Part shown: piece after piece, positions 22,813 to 30,707 of the stretch
Layout of the letters: the number at the start of each line of letters is the position of its first letter
Position numbering within the stretch: the first letter of the stretch is position 1
NCBI GenBank assembly: GCA_031270275.1
Contig: JAISXZ010000176.1
Span: 1-36,963, forward strand
Source of the DNA: Eubacteriales Family XIII. Incertae Sedis bacterium
Lineage (GTDB): Bacteria > Bacillota > Clostridia > Peptostreptococcales > Anaerovoracaceae
Reading direction: 5' to 3'
Length of the DNA: 36,963 nt
Notes under the pieces: generated by a model
The model's input: only the letters and a program-made list of their open reading frames with translations
The model's database searches: none
What the model was told of the DNA's origin: nothing
Translations under genes and position numbers: made by a program

Positions 22813-24096
22813 ATGGGTACGACCTATCTGATCAACTCGATGTGGGTGCTGGTTGCCGGAATACTGGTGTTCTTCATGCAGGGAGGCTTCGCCTTGCTGG
22901 AGGCGGGGCTGACGCGGTGCAAGAACACGGTCAACGTGCTGTCGAAGAACATAATGGACTTCGGCCTGGCGACTGTGGCCTACGGGCTCGTCGGATTCGG
23001 CCTGATGTACGGGGCCGACGTCTCGGGGCTGTTCGGCGGCAGCTTTTTCGTGGATCCCATAACGGGCTTCGACGCGGGCGAGCTCTCGCCCGGCGTGTTC
23101 TTCTTCTTCCAGCTCGTCTTCGCGGGCGCGGCGGCCACCATAGTGTCGGGCGCCATGGCCGAGCGCACGCGGTTCAGGACCTATCTCGTATGCAGCTTCT
23201 TCATAAGCCTCGTCATCTACCCGATACCGGGGCATTGGATCTGGGGCGGCGGCTGGCTGTCGCAGCTGGGCTTCATGGACTTCGCCGGCTCCACCGCCGT
23301 CCATTCCGTGGGCGGCTGGGCAGCCCTCGCCGGCGCCGCGGTCGTCGGGCCACGCATCGGGAAGTACGACAAAAACGGCAAGCCGCGCGTTATACCGGCG
23401 GGCAATATCTTCATGGCGACCCTGGGGGTGTTCGTGCTGTGGCTCGGCTGGTACGGCTTCAATCCGGGCAGCGAGCTTGGCTTCGACGACGTGACCATGC
23501 ACACCGTCGTAACGACGACCGTGGCGGCGGCGGGCGGCATGCTGGCCGCGATGCTCGTGACCTGGAAGCGCTACGGCAAGCCCGACCTCAGCATGATACT
23601 GAACGGGCTGCTGGGCGGCCTTGTATCAATAACCTCGGGCTGCAACGTCATCAGCTTCTGGCCCGCCCTGCTGGTCGGGGCGCTCGGCGGCGTGCTCATC
23701 GTGTTCTCGGTCGAGTTCCTGGACAGAAAGCTCAAGATCGACGATCCCGTAGGCGCCATAAGCGTACACGGGAGCTGCGGGGCGCTGGGCACGCTCTGCG
23801 TCGGGCTTTTCGCCTCGGTCAACACGGAATCGTACGGCCTGTTCTACGGCGGCGGCTTCACCCAGCTTGGCATACAGGCGATAGGCGTTGTAGCGGTCTT
23901 CGTCTGGACGGGAGTGGTGTCGTTCATAATGTTCAGCGTGATGAAAAGGCTCATGGGCCTGCGCGTGTCCAGGGAGGAGGAGATCCGCGGCCTCGACATC
24001 TCGGAGCACGGCGTGGAGGCGTATCCCGACTTTGTCACGAGGGATCTCGAGCACGAGGGAGTCACATTGAATGGAGGTGTCAAGATTGAGCGATGA
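22813..24096 (+). CDS. amt: Ammonium transporter Amt
   Basis: Amt/Mep/Rh family channel of 427 residues that moves ammonium across the membrane as a trimer. Family residues visible: the pore twin histidines H164 (TAVHSVGG) and H319 (SVHGSCG), W144 in HWIWGGGWL, D156 in the FMDFAGS segment, and eleven hydrophobic segments. No cleaved signal is obvious; the first helix begins right at the N-terminus. The ATG at 22813 follows GGAGGTG. The C-terminal cytoplasmic tail (RGLDISEHGVEAYPDF) is the conserved region that contacts PII. Two PII genes follow directly, the first overlapping its end. Expression is probably attenuated at the leader terminator. Confidence 0.97.
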   Translation: MGTTYLINSMWVLVAGILVFFMQGGFALLEAGLTRCKNTVNVLSKNIMDFGLATVAYGLVGFGLMYGADVSGLFGGSFFVDPITGFDAGELSPGVFFFFQLVFAGAAATIVSGAMAERTRFRTYLVCSFFISLVIYPIPGHWIWGGGWLSQLGFMDFAGSTAVHSVGGWAALAGAAVVGPRIGKYDKNGKPRVIPAGNIFMATLGVFVLWLGWYGFNPGSELGFDDVTMHTVVTTTVAAAGGMLAAMLVTWKRYGKPDLSMILNGLLGGLVSITSGCNVISFWPALLVGALGGVLIVFSVEFLDRKLKIDDPVGAISVHGSCGALGTLCVGLFASVNTESYGLFYGGGFTQLGIQAIGVVAVFVWTGVVSFIMFSVMKRLMGLRVSREEEIRGLDISEHGVEAYPDFVTRDLEHEGVTLNGGVKIER

Positions 24097-24454
24097 CGTC
24101 ATAAGCAAGGTCACCATCATCACGCGGCGCGAGAAGTTCGCGGAGCTGCGGGACGCGCTCTACGGCATAGGCATAACGGGAATGACGATAACGGCCGTGG
24201 AGGGCTGCGGCGTGCAGCAGGGGCATATACGCTATTACAGGGGCGTCAAGGAGGAAATAAGGCTGATGCCCAAGATAAAGGTCGAGATGATAGTCTGCGA
24301 GGTCCCGGTGCAGGCCGTCATAGACGCCGCGCTGGATACGCTCAGGACGGGCGAGATAGGCGACGGCAAGATATTCGTTTCCGAGGAGCTGCGCGTGGTC
24401 AAGATACGCACGGGCGACGAGGGCCGGGCCGCGCTCGAGAACGCGGAGGAGTAG
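24086..24454 (+). CDS. glnK: PII nitrogen-regulatory protein GlnK (first copy)
   Basis: PII-family trimer subunit of 122 residues that senses ATP/ADP and 2-oxoglutarate and plugs the Amt channel. The TTG at 24086 is the preferred start: GGAGGTG lies six bases upstream, and homologues begin at this point; an ATG at 24071 would engulf the RBS. It overlaps the amt stop. Signature GCGVQQGHIRYYRG and C-terminal GEIGDGKIFV are present. The T-loop reads YRGVKEEIRLMPK, with Glu at the place of the uridylylated Tyr51 of proteobacterial PII, so covalent modification there is not expected. Confidence 0.93.
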   Translation: MSDDVISKVTIITRREKFAELRDALYGIGITGMTITAVEGCGVQQGHIRYYRGVKEEIRLMPKIKVEMIVCEVPVQAVIDAALDTLRTGEIGDGKIFVSEELRVVKIRTGDEGRAALENAEE

Positions 24455-24465
24455 GAGGTGAGCGC

Positions 24466-24825
24466 ATGGGCGCGGAAATGTACAAGGTGAGCGTCGTCAC
24501 CCGCCGCGAGAAGCTCCTTACCCTGATGGCGGCGCTGGAGGCCATAGGCGTGGCCGCGATGACCGTGACGCAGGTCGACGGCTGCGGCACGCAGCTAGGG
24601 CAGATGGAGCAGTACAGGGGCGTAAAGGAGGAGATACACTGCCTCCCCAAGATCATGGTCGAGGCGGTCGTGTCCACGGTCCCCGTAGACGATGTCGTGC
24701 GCACGGCGAGGGAGGCGCTGTGCACGGGGAACATAGGCGACGGGAAGATCTTCGTCTCGCGCGTCAGCAGGGTCGTGAGGGTACGCACGGGCGAGGAAAA
24801 CCTGGCCGCGCTGGTAAACAAGTAG
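24466..24825 (+). CDS. glnK: PII nitrogen-regulatory protein GlnK (second copy)
   Basis: Second PII protein, 119 residues, 11 bases after the first and with its own GGAGGTG RBS. Signature DGCGTQLGQMEQYRG and GNIGDGKIFV are kept; the T-loop YRGVKEEIHCLPK also lacks Tyr51 and carries a Cys. The two copies are clearly diverged (about half identical), so they may form mixed trimers or answer to different partners. Both would act on the Amt encoded in the same operon. Confidence 0.93.
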   Translation: MGAEMYKVSVVTRREKLLTLMAALEAIGVAAMTVTQVDGCGTQLGQMEQYRGVKEEIHCLPKIMVEAVVSTVPVDDVVRTAREALCTGNIGDGKIFVSRVSRVVRVRTGEENLAALVNK

Positions 24826-24853
24826 CCACCGCTCAGGGGCAGTCAGTCCGCAG

Positions 24854-24889
24854 GGGCGGGAAAGGGGACCGCGATCCCCTTTCCCGCCC
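24854..24889 (+). terminator. Perfect 15-bp hairpin after glnK
   Basis: Arms 24854-24868 (GGGCGGGAAAGGGGA) and 24875-24889 are perfect complements around CCGCGA. It lies 28 bases after the second glnK stop and probably ends or protects that transcript, but no T-run follows on either strand. The arm sequence is shared with the ends of the 198-bp inverted repeat at 34477-34674. Confidence 0.6.
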
Positions 24890-24949
24890 GCACACATGCC
24901 TCTGAACGGCACATGAACGGCAACAACGGATAGTTACAGCGATTTCCTG

Positions 24950-24978
24950 TTGCCATATCCCGCTTAATGTAGTATAAT
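24950..24978 (+). promoter_or_regulatory. Promoter for the TRAP transporter operon
   Basis: TTGCCA (24950-24955) and consensus TATAAT (24973-24978) with a 17-base spacer. Transcription from about 24985 gives a leader of some 88 bases before the dctP ATG. No terminator-like structure is seen in this leader. Confidence 0.75.
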
Positions 24979-25072
24979 TCTAATTGCTCCGGCGCGGCTG
25001 AACGCGGCCTGCAGCGCGGAGCGACAGTTATAGATGGTTTCGTGTGGGAACAGTCAAAAGGAGGATTTAGGG

Positions 25073-26134
25073 ATGAAAAGAATTGCAGCTGTATTGCTGG
25101 CGATCTGCATGGTGTTCGCCTTTGCGGCCTGCGGCGGCGGGGGCGAGGAGAGCGCAAGCGGAGGCGAGACAGCCGCCGGCAGCGAGAGCTCCGGGGACAG
25201 CGGCGCCGCCAGCGGCGAGGCGCTTGTCATCAAGGCGGGCCATGTGGAGACGGAGGAGTCCCCCCTGGGGCAGTCCTTCATCAAGTTCAAGGAGTGGGTC
25301 GAGTCGGAGTCCGGCGGCAGCATCCGCGTGGATGTCTACGCCAACGGCGAGCTGGGCAGCGACCGCCAGGTCTTCGAGGCGGTCAACCTGGGCACGATCC
25401 AGATGAGCGTGGGTTCGATCTCCGTGCTCACCCAGTATGACGAGAAGTTCGCCCTTTCCATGCTGCCCTTCACGTTCGACGGGCCCGAGGCCGAGAACGC
25501 GGCCATCATGGGCAGCTTTGGGCAGAAGATCATCGACTGGATGGCCGACTACGGCTTCAAGTGCTTCGGTTTCCAGTATGACGGCGCCCGGTCCATATCC
25601 AACAGCAAGGGCCCCATCAACACGGTGGCCGACATGAAGGGCCTGAAGATCCGCGTCATGGAATCCGATCTCTACGTGCGCCTGTTCAACCTGTTCGGCG
25701 CCAACCCGACGCCGATGAGCTTCACGGAGATCTACACGGCGCTGTCCCAGGGGACGGTGGACGGGCAGGACAACCCGCCCAGCCTGACCTACGAAAGCAA
25801 GTTCACGGAGGTTCAGAAGTACTACAGCCTGACGCGCCACACCTACTCCGAGTGCCCCATAGTCGCGAACCCCGACTGGTTCAACGGGCTTACGGCGGAG
25901 CAGCAGACCATAGTGACCGAAGGCGCCGAGACCTGGCTGAGGGATTGGCAGCGGGAGACCGCCATGGGGCTTGAAAACGACTATATCGACAAGATCAGGG
26001 AAAGCGGCGTCGAGGTCAACGAGCTCACCCCGGAGGGCCTGGAGACCTTCAAGGAGGCCGTTCTCCCGATGTACGAGGAATACGAGGAGAAGCTGGGCGA
26101 CGTGTACGGGGAACTGATGTCGCTCGCCAGCTGA
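25073..26134 (+). CDS. dctP: TRAP transporter solute-binding lipoprotein DctP
   Basis: TRAP-type extracytoplasmic binding protein of 353 residues, which captures an organic acid and hands it to the DctQ/DctM membrane complex. The lipobox FAAC puts the lipidated Cys at residue 20, followed by a Gly/Ser/Glu linker. The family core is clear: GHVETEESPLGQSFIKFKEWVE, the KIRVMES segment whose Arg (about residue 194) normally grips the ligand carboxylate, MSFTEIYTALSQGTVDGQDNP, and a helical C-terminus. The ATG at 25073 has AGGAGG eight bases upstream. A terminator after the stop should make it more abundant than the membrane subunits. Confidence 0.95.
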   Translation: MKRIAAVLLAICMVFAFAACGGGGEESASGGETAAGSESSGDSGAASGEALVIKAGHVETEESPLGQSFIKFKEWVESESGGSIRVDVYANGELGSDRQVFEAVNLGTIQMSVGSISVLTQYDEKFALSMLPFTFDGPEAENAAIMGSFGQKIIDWMADYGFKCFGFQYDGARSISNSKGPINTVADMKGLKIRVMESDLYVRLFNLFGANPTPMSFTEIYTALSQGTVDGQDNPPSLTYESKFTEVQKYYSLTRHTYSECPIVANPDWFNGLTAEQQTIVTEGAETWLRDWQRETAMGLENDYIDKIRESGVEVNELTPEGLETFKEAVLPMYEEYEEKLGDVYGELMSLAS

Positions 26135-26147
26135 TTTTTCGGCTTGT

Positions 26148-26185
26148 TGAGTCCGCCGGGCATGGCGCCAGGCGGACTCATTTTT
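26148..26185 (+). terminator. Intrinsic terminator after dctP
   Basis: TGAGTCCGCC (26148-26157) pairs perfectly with GGCGGACTCA (26171-26180), followed by TTTTT (26181-26185). It lies between dctP and dctQ and probably lowers readthrough so that binding protein exceeds permease. The T-run touches the left end of the next repeat element. Confidence 0.8.
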
Positions 26186-26264
26186 GGTTACTGCCCACAC
26201 GCCACGCCATTTTTGCCCAGAACCCGATCTTGACAAAGGCTGCCGCGGCGTGTGAGCGGCAACC
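26186..26264 (+). repeat. Dispersed palindromic element, internally deleted copy E
   Basis: Both ends of the element are kept: GGTTACTGCCCACACGCC and GGCGTGTGAGCGGCAACC, pairing at 16 of 18 positions. The whole centre is gone. The join lies at ATTTTTGCCCA/GAACCCGATCT, where the full-length copies have the short repeat CCCA at both deletion edges. It lies between dctP and dctQ in the sense orientation. Confidence 0.9.
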
Positions 26265-26288
26265 ATTTTTTACGGTGGAGTACTGGAC

Positions 26289-26801
26289 ATGCGTAAGAAA
26301 ACGAATAAATTTGTCACCGTCATGAACAACGCGGAGGAATACCTCCTGGTGGCGCTGATCTCCGTCACCGTCGTGCTTCTGTTCATGCAGGTCGTCATGC
26401 GCTACGTGTTCAACAACTCACTGGCGTGGACGGAGGAGCTGTCGCGCTATCTGTTCATATGGGAGTCCTGGCTTGGGATCAGCATAGGCGCGAAGCACGC
26501 GAAGCACATAAAGATCGTCATACTGACGGATCGCGCGAAGGGGCTGCTGCGCCCGATCATACTGACCGTCGCGGACCTGTTCACGCTTTTCGTGCTGGTC
26601 GCGCTCGTGTACTACGGCTTTATCCTGACGCAGAAGATAATGGACATGCACACCTCGTCATCGGTGCTGCATATCCCCATGTGGATGATCTACGCCTCGC
26701 TTCCCGCCGGCTGCGCCTTCATGACGCTGCGGATCGTGACGGACCTGGTGAACCGCCTGCGCGGGCGCGGCGAAAGGCAGGAAGGGGGCGAGACTTCCTG
26801 A
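26289..26801 (+). CDS. dctQ: TRAP transporter small membrane subunit DctQ
   Basis: Small TRAP permease of 170 residues with four hydrophobic segments (about 18-38, 52-70, 90-112 and 128-150). The conserved pattern MQVVMRYVFNNSLAWTEELSRYLFIW is the DctQ hallmark. It pairs with DctM, whose ATG overlaps its stop codon (TGATG at 26799-26803). The ATG at 26289 has a GGTGGAG RBS. A palindromic repeat and terminator separate it from dctP. Confidence 0.93.
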   Translation: MRKKTNKFVTVMNNAEEYLLVALISVTVVLLFMQVVMRYVFNNSLAWTEELSRYLFIWESWLGISIGAKHAKHIKIVILTDRAKGLLRPIILTVADLFTLFVLVALVYYGFILTQKIMDMHTSSSVLHIPMWMIYASLPAGCAFMTLRIVTDLVNRLRGRGERQEGGETS

Positions 26802-28069
26802 TGGCGATACTGTTTCTGTTCGTCGTGTTCTTCATAGCGATATCGATCAGCGTGCCGATCGGCCTGGCCATAGGCGGGGCCACCCTGCTGACCTTCATGG
26901 TCTACAGCGAGATGCCGATCATGGTGGTGGCGCAGTACTCCGTGACGGGGCTGGACTCGTTTCCCATGATGGCCATACCCTTCTTCATCCTGGCCGGGGC
27001 CATAATGAGCGCCGGCGGCATCGCCAGGCGGCTTATCGACACGGCCATATGCTTTATCGGCTTCATAACGGGCGGCCTGGGCGCGGTCGTGACGGTCTCG
27101 TCCATGTTTTTCGCCGCCATTTCGGGCTCGGCCATGGCCACGGTCTCGGCCATAGGCGGCTTCATGATCCCCGAGATGACGAAGAAGGGCTACGAAAAGG
27201 GCTACAGCGCGGCGCTCACCGCCTGCGCGGGCACCATAGGCGTAATCATCCCGCCCAGCATACCCCTGGTCATCTACGGCGTCTGCACGCAGACATCCAT
27301 AGGGGATCTCTTTCTGGCGGGGATAGTGCCCGGCGTGCTCATCGGCATGGGCATCATGATCGCCAACTACTTCGTCTGCAAGGGGCGCGGCTACGCAAGA
27401 AGCGAGCCCCAGCCGCTCAGGAAGTCGCTGAAGGCGCTCTGGGAGGCCAAGTGGGCCATACTGTCGCCCGTCATAATCCTCGGCGGGATATACGCGGGCG
27501 TGTTCACGCCGACGGAGGCCTCCGTGGTGGCGGTCGTCTATTCCGCGCTGGTGAGCGTCTGCGTCTACCGCGAGATGGATCTGAAAGGGCTCTACCGGAC
27601 CATAGTCAACACTTCGGTCATCAACGGGATCACGTCGTTCCTGCTGGGGCTTTCCTCCGCCTTTGCGGCCTATCTGAGCCTGGAGAACGTCCCCGGCATG
27701 CTTCTCGACGCCCTTCTCGGCATAACGGACAACAGGATACTGCTTCTGTTGATGATCAACGTCGTGCTCCTGCTCATAGGCTGCGTCGTGGACAACATAC
27801 CGTCCACGATCATACTGTCGCCCATACTGCTGCCGGTCGCGGTGAGTTTCGGCATAACGCCGGTGCAGTTCGGCCTGATACTGACCGTAAACCTGACGAT
27901 AGGGCTGGTGACGCCGCCATACGGCTGCAATCTCTTTGTGGCCGCCGCCGTGGGGAACGTGCGGATGGAGGACATACTGCGGAACCTGTGGCCCTTCCTG
28001 CTCGCGCTGATAGCCGTGCTCATGGTCATAACCTATGCGCCGGGCGTGACAACCTTCATCCTGGGCTGA
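26801..28069 (+). CDS. dctM: TRAP transporter large membrane subunit DctM
   Basis: Large TRAP permease of 422 residues, about 12 membrane segments, using a sodium or proton gradient to import the acid bound by DctP. Landmarks: SVPIGLAIGG, PFFILAGAIMSAGGIARRLID, the GAVVTVSSMFFAAISGSA loop, IIPPSIPLVIYG and VTPPYGCNLFVAA. The ATG at 26801 overlaps the dctQ stop; a longer open frame upstream is only the dctQ region read in another frame. The last 14 bases overlap the end of birA on the other strand, so there is no room for a separate terminator. Confidence 0.95.
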   Translation: MAILFLFVVFFIAISISVPIGLAIGGATLLTFMVYSEMPIMVVAQYSVTGLDSFPMMAIPFFILAGAIMSAGGIARRLIDTAICFIGFITGGLGAVVTVSSMFFAAISGSAMATVSAIGGFMIPEMTKKGYEKGYSAALTACAGTIGVIIPPSIPLVIYGVCTQTSIGDLFLAGIVPGVLIGMGIMIANYFVCKGRGYARSEPQPLRKSLKALWEAKWAILSPVIILGGIYAGVFTPTEASVVAVVYSALVSVCVYREMDLKGLYRTIVNTSVINGITSFLLGLSSAFAAYLSLENVPGMLLDALLGITDNRILLLLMINVVLLLIGCVVDNIPSTIILSPILLPVAVSFGITPVQFGLILTVNLTIGLVTPPYGCNLFVAAAVGNVRMEDILRNLWPFLLALIAVLMVITYAPGVTTFILG

Positions 28070-28955
28070 CCGGGACGGGGCGTATGCTTATCTCGCCTGA
28101 GCTGAGCGTTTCCAGCGTCCCGTCCGCGTAGCGCACCACGAGGCCGCCGCCCCCGTCTATGCCGAGGGCGGCGGCCTCTTTCTTTTCGCCGCCCCTTCCC
28201 AGGACATAGACGTCCCTGCCCGTGACGCAGGAGCGCCTTCTGTACTCGTCGAGCGCGGCGGCGCGGCCGGCCTCGCCCCCGCCCAGGCCCTCGCGGCCGC
28301 CGAAGCCCTCGCCCCCGCCCTCGCCGCACAGCGCCGCCACCCTGTTTATGAGCCCGGCGGCGAACGGGCAGAGCCTTTCCTGCGGCAGGCTCAGGGAGCC
28401 GGCCGTGCCGCGGATGTCTTCGGGGAAGCTGTCCGCGTCGATGTTGATGTTGACGCCTATGCCTAGGATCACATGCCCGTCGCGCCCGCCCCCGGCACTC
28501 CCGCCGGCGCCCGCCACGGCCTCGGCCAGTATGCCGCATACCTTGCGCCCGCCCGCGAGCACGTCGTTCACCCACTTTATGGAGCAGTCGCCCCCCGTGT
28601 GCGCCTCTATCGCCTGGCAGGCGGCCACGGCCGCGAAAACGGTCACGAGCTGCGCCGCCCCGGCATCGGCGGGGGCCTTGAGTATGAAGCTGGCGTAGAC
28701 GCCGCCGCGGGGCGAGAAGAAGGCCCTCCCGAACCTGCCCCTGCCCGCGCTCTGTTCCTCGGCGAGGACCACGGTCCCGGCGGGCGCGCCCGAAAGCAGC
28801 ATCTCCCTGGCGGTTTTGTTCGTCGATTCAAGGGTCTGGCGGACGCATATCCTCCCGGGATCGATCCCGGCGGCAAGATGGGGCGCGATCCCCCGCGCCG
28901 AAATGCCGCAGGGCGGCGGTTCCTTTGCGCTGCGCCGCAAGGAAGCCAGTTCCAT
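28056..28955 (-). CDS. birA: Biotin--[acetyl-CoA-carboxylase] ligase, no DNA-binding domain
   Basis: Biotin protein ligase of 299 residues. The biotinyl-AMP loop GRGRFGRAFFSP, the lysine-bearing KWVNDVL and the GILAE segment mark the catalytic domain; GIGVNINID follows. The C-terminal BPL domain is weakly visible (SCVTGRDVYV...GLVVRYADGT). There is no N-terminal helix-turn-helix, so it should be an enzyme without repressor function. A Gly/Glu/Arg-rich stretch of about 30 residues near 200-230 is unusual and probably a flexible insert. The ATG at 28955 has AAGGAG seven bases upstream, overlapping the stop region of the upstream unknown gene. Confidence 0.92.
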   Translation of the reverse strand: MELASLRRSAKEPPPCGISARGIAPHLAAGIDPGRICVRQTLESTNKTAREMLLSGAPAGTVVLAEEQSAGRGRFGRAFFSPRGGVYASFILKAPADAGAAQLVTVFAAVAACQAIEAHTGGDCSIKWVNDVLAGGRKVCGILAEAVAGAGGSAGGGRDGHVILGIGVNINIDADSFPEDIRGTAGSLSLPQERLCPFAAGLINRVAALCGEGGGEGFGGREGLGGGEAGRAAALDEYRRRSCVTGRDVYVLGRGGEKKEAAALGIDGGGGLVVRYADGTLETLSSGEISIRPVPVSPG

Positions 28956-28966
28956 TTTCGGGCTCC

Positions 28967-30424
28967 TTAATCTTCGGTTCCCTTCGGGAAATTGACTCTG
29001 TACGAGAGCCACACGTTCACGGCGGCGAAGTTGAAGCGGTGTATCAGCATGTTTTTCAGCAGATCCCCTATGTCGCCGTTCTTTTCCACGCGCTCCTTAA
29101 GGCTCATGTACAGATCCTCCCACTCCTTTCTGTTGTCTTCCTGCGTCTTGTCAGGCGCAGGATGGCTGGACTCCACGTTCTTCATGAAGACCTCGCGCCT
29201 CATCCTTTCGAATTCTTCGCCGTAAATGAAGCGGAAGGAGGCTGCCGTGCCGGGCTCGCAGCCCTGATCAAGCATACTGTCCGTCAGGGACGCGGCGCTG
29301 CCGCCGGACAGGATATGCTGCTTCGCGTTGTGGAGCATTACTGCGAAATTCCTGACAAGCGCGTTTGCCAGTATGTCGCCGTCTTCCCCCGCCTTTTCGC
29401 GGATCATCGTATCGTAGCTGTAGAACCCCTCCACCAGATTGCCCAGTTTGCCCTTAAGCTGTCTTGCCGAAGTGAAAGACGCAGAAGAAGCATCGATCCT
29501 GTCATCCAATTTCAGCAGCATCCCATTGTAGAATTCGTCTCCCTCTCCAAAATCGCCGTTCGCCTGCCGCGTATTGACATCGTTCAGCCATTTTTCCCAA
29601 GTGCCAAACACGCCATCCCAAAACGACGCCGCGTCTGAGCCTGACGCGTAGATGTTGCTAAAAGCAAACTTGCTATATATCGCGTTCAGCGCTTCCTGCC
29701 GCATCTGGTATTCGTCGTCTTCGATTTCGCTGCATGCACGCGCCTCTCTGAGTTCGCGCAAAAGAGTGTCGTAGGTGTTGCGAAATGCGGCGTCCTTGCG
29801 CTCGCTGAAGTCTTCCGAATCGCCTTCATATGTGCGGCGCGCGTCATTGAGATGGAATTCCATTATTGCAGAATAGCGCTGTTCCCAGTCCTCCGCAGAA
29901 TTCGGGGCCGACTGCGTATATTCAACGATATTCCCCGAGCTGTCCAGCCAGGCCCCCACCGGCGGCAACAGGATGGCGCCGCCCTTGGAAGTGGCCAGCA
30001 CTTCCGCTTTGTAATCAGAGCCGCCGATTCCCGTGGCCTCGGACGGATTCAGCGGCAGGGAAGCAAGCGACACAGGCGTCCCCGAGATGTCCGACTTGAT
30101 CCCTGTCAGCGCCGTGCTGAAACTCGCCGGCGTTTTTTGCTCAAAGCCGTCGATTCTCGGCGCCTCGGACGAATACGGCAGCAGGGAGGCATCGGCCTTT
30201 CCCGAGATGTCCGCCCTGATCCCCGTCAGCGTATCGCCGTCGCCAAGAGTCGCCAGCGCTTTTTGCACAAAGCCGTCAATTCTGGAGATCTTGGACGAAT
30301 TTGGCTGTAGGGAGCCAAGCGCTACAGGCGTCCTTGCGTAGCCGGCAGACACGCCCGAATCCGTCTTGCCCTGCAACACCGTGCGCTGAATGCCGAAAGC
30401 CTCGCTTGAAAAATCTATCTTCAT
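28967..30424 (-). CDS. Unknown 485-residue protein with N-terminal 42-residue repeats
   Basis: Not recognised. No signal peptide or membrane segment. The first 140 residues contain a repeated unit starting SSEAFGI (6-12), SSKISRI (43-49), SSEAPRI (85-91) and PSEATGI (127-133), i.e. spacing 37, 42 and 42; two units continue with IDGF.QK and LTGI..DISG. Residues 175-485 are charged and look helical. The repeats are also visible in the DNA (about 30010-30410). Base composition is lower in GC than the neighbours. The ATG at 30424 has AGGA just upstream. A flagellar-sigma-like promoter lies about 130 bases upstream; BirA follows within 11 bases. It may be a surface or secreted protein, but nothing proves this. 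Confidence 0.75.
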   Translation of the reverse strand: MKIDFSSEAFGIQRTVLQGKTDSGVSAGYARTPVALGSLQPNSSKISRIDGFVQKALATLGDGDTLTGIRADISGKADASLLPYSSEAPRIDGFEQKTPASFSTALTGIKSDISGTPVSLASLPLNPSEATGIGGSDYKAEVLATSKGGAILLPPVGAWLDSSGNIVEYTQSAPNSAEDWEQRYSAIMEFHLNDARRTYEGDSEDFSERKDAAFRNTYDTLLRELREARACSEIEDDEYQMRQEALNAIYSKFAFSNIYASGSDAASFWDGVFGTWEKWLNDVNTRQANGDFGEGDEFYNGMLLKLDDRIDASSASFTSARQLKGKLGNLVEGFYSYDTMIREKAGEDGDILANALVRNFAVMLHNAKQHILSGGSAASLTDSMLDQGCEPGTAASFRFIYGEEFERMRREVFMKNVESSHPAPDKTQEDNRKEWEDLYMSLKERVEKNGDIGDLLKNMLIHRFNFAAVNVWLSYRVNFPKGTED

Positions 30425-30556
30425 TTTTCCTGACCCCCTTCTGGCCCATACGCAGCCCTGTCAAACCAAGGCAAAGAAACAACAAAGCGCCGCATGCGCA
30501 ACGCGCACGGGCAAAGCCGCCTTCGCCAGGCAACGGAATTCTTCCTCTGTATATTG

Positions 30557-30583
30557 GCATCGTCATTTTTGTACAAAACTTTA
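30557..30583 (-). promoter_or_regulatory. Possible SigD/FliA-type promoter for the unknown gene
   Basis: On the minus strand TAAAGTTT (30576-30583), an exact match to the flagellar sigma -35, is followed after 11 bases by GACGATGC (30557-30564), five of eight matches to GCCGATAA. An overlapping housekeeping-type reading also exists: TTGTAC (30571-30576), 17 bases, TATACA (30548-30553). The AT-rich patch is otherwise isolated in GC-rich DNA. Confidence 0.45.
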
Positions 30584-30707
30584 GAAATTTGCATATTTTC
30601 CATTCACCACCGCCAAGGCCGCATAGCGCCGGCGCGCGCGATTTCATGCATGCGGCTATCCTCCAGGCCAGGGGTGGGCGACAGGGCGAGGGGGGCCGGC
30701 CCCGGCG

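Noticed and set aside
24854-24889. Intrinsic terminator with T-run after glnK
   Set aside because: The stem is perfect but no T-run follows on either strand, and its arms match a repeat family, so it is listed only as a hairpin of uncertain function.
26426-26800. N-terminal extension of DctM into the dctQ region
   Set aside because: This is dctQ read in another frame. The true DctM begins at the ATG at 26801, overlapping the dctQ stop, and there matches the family N-terminus.
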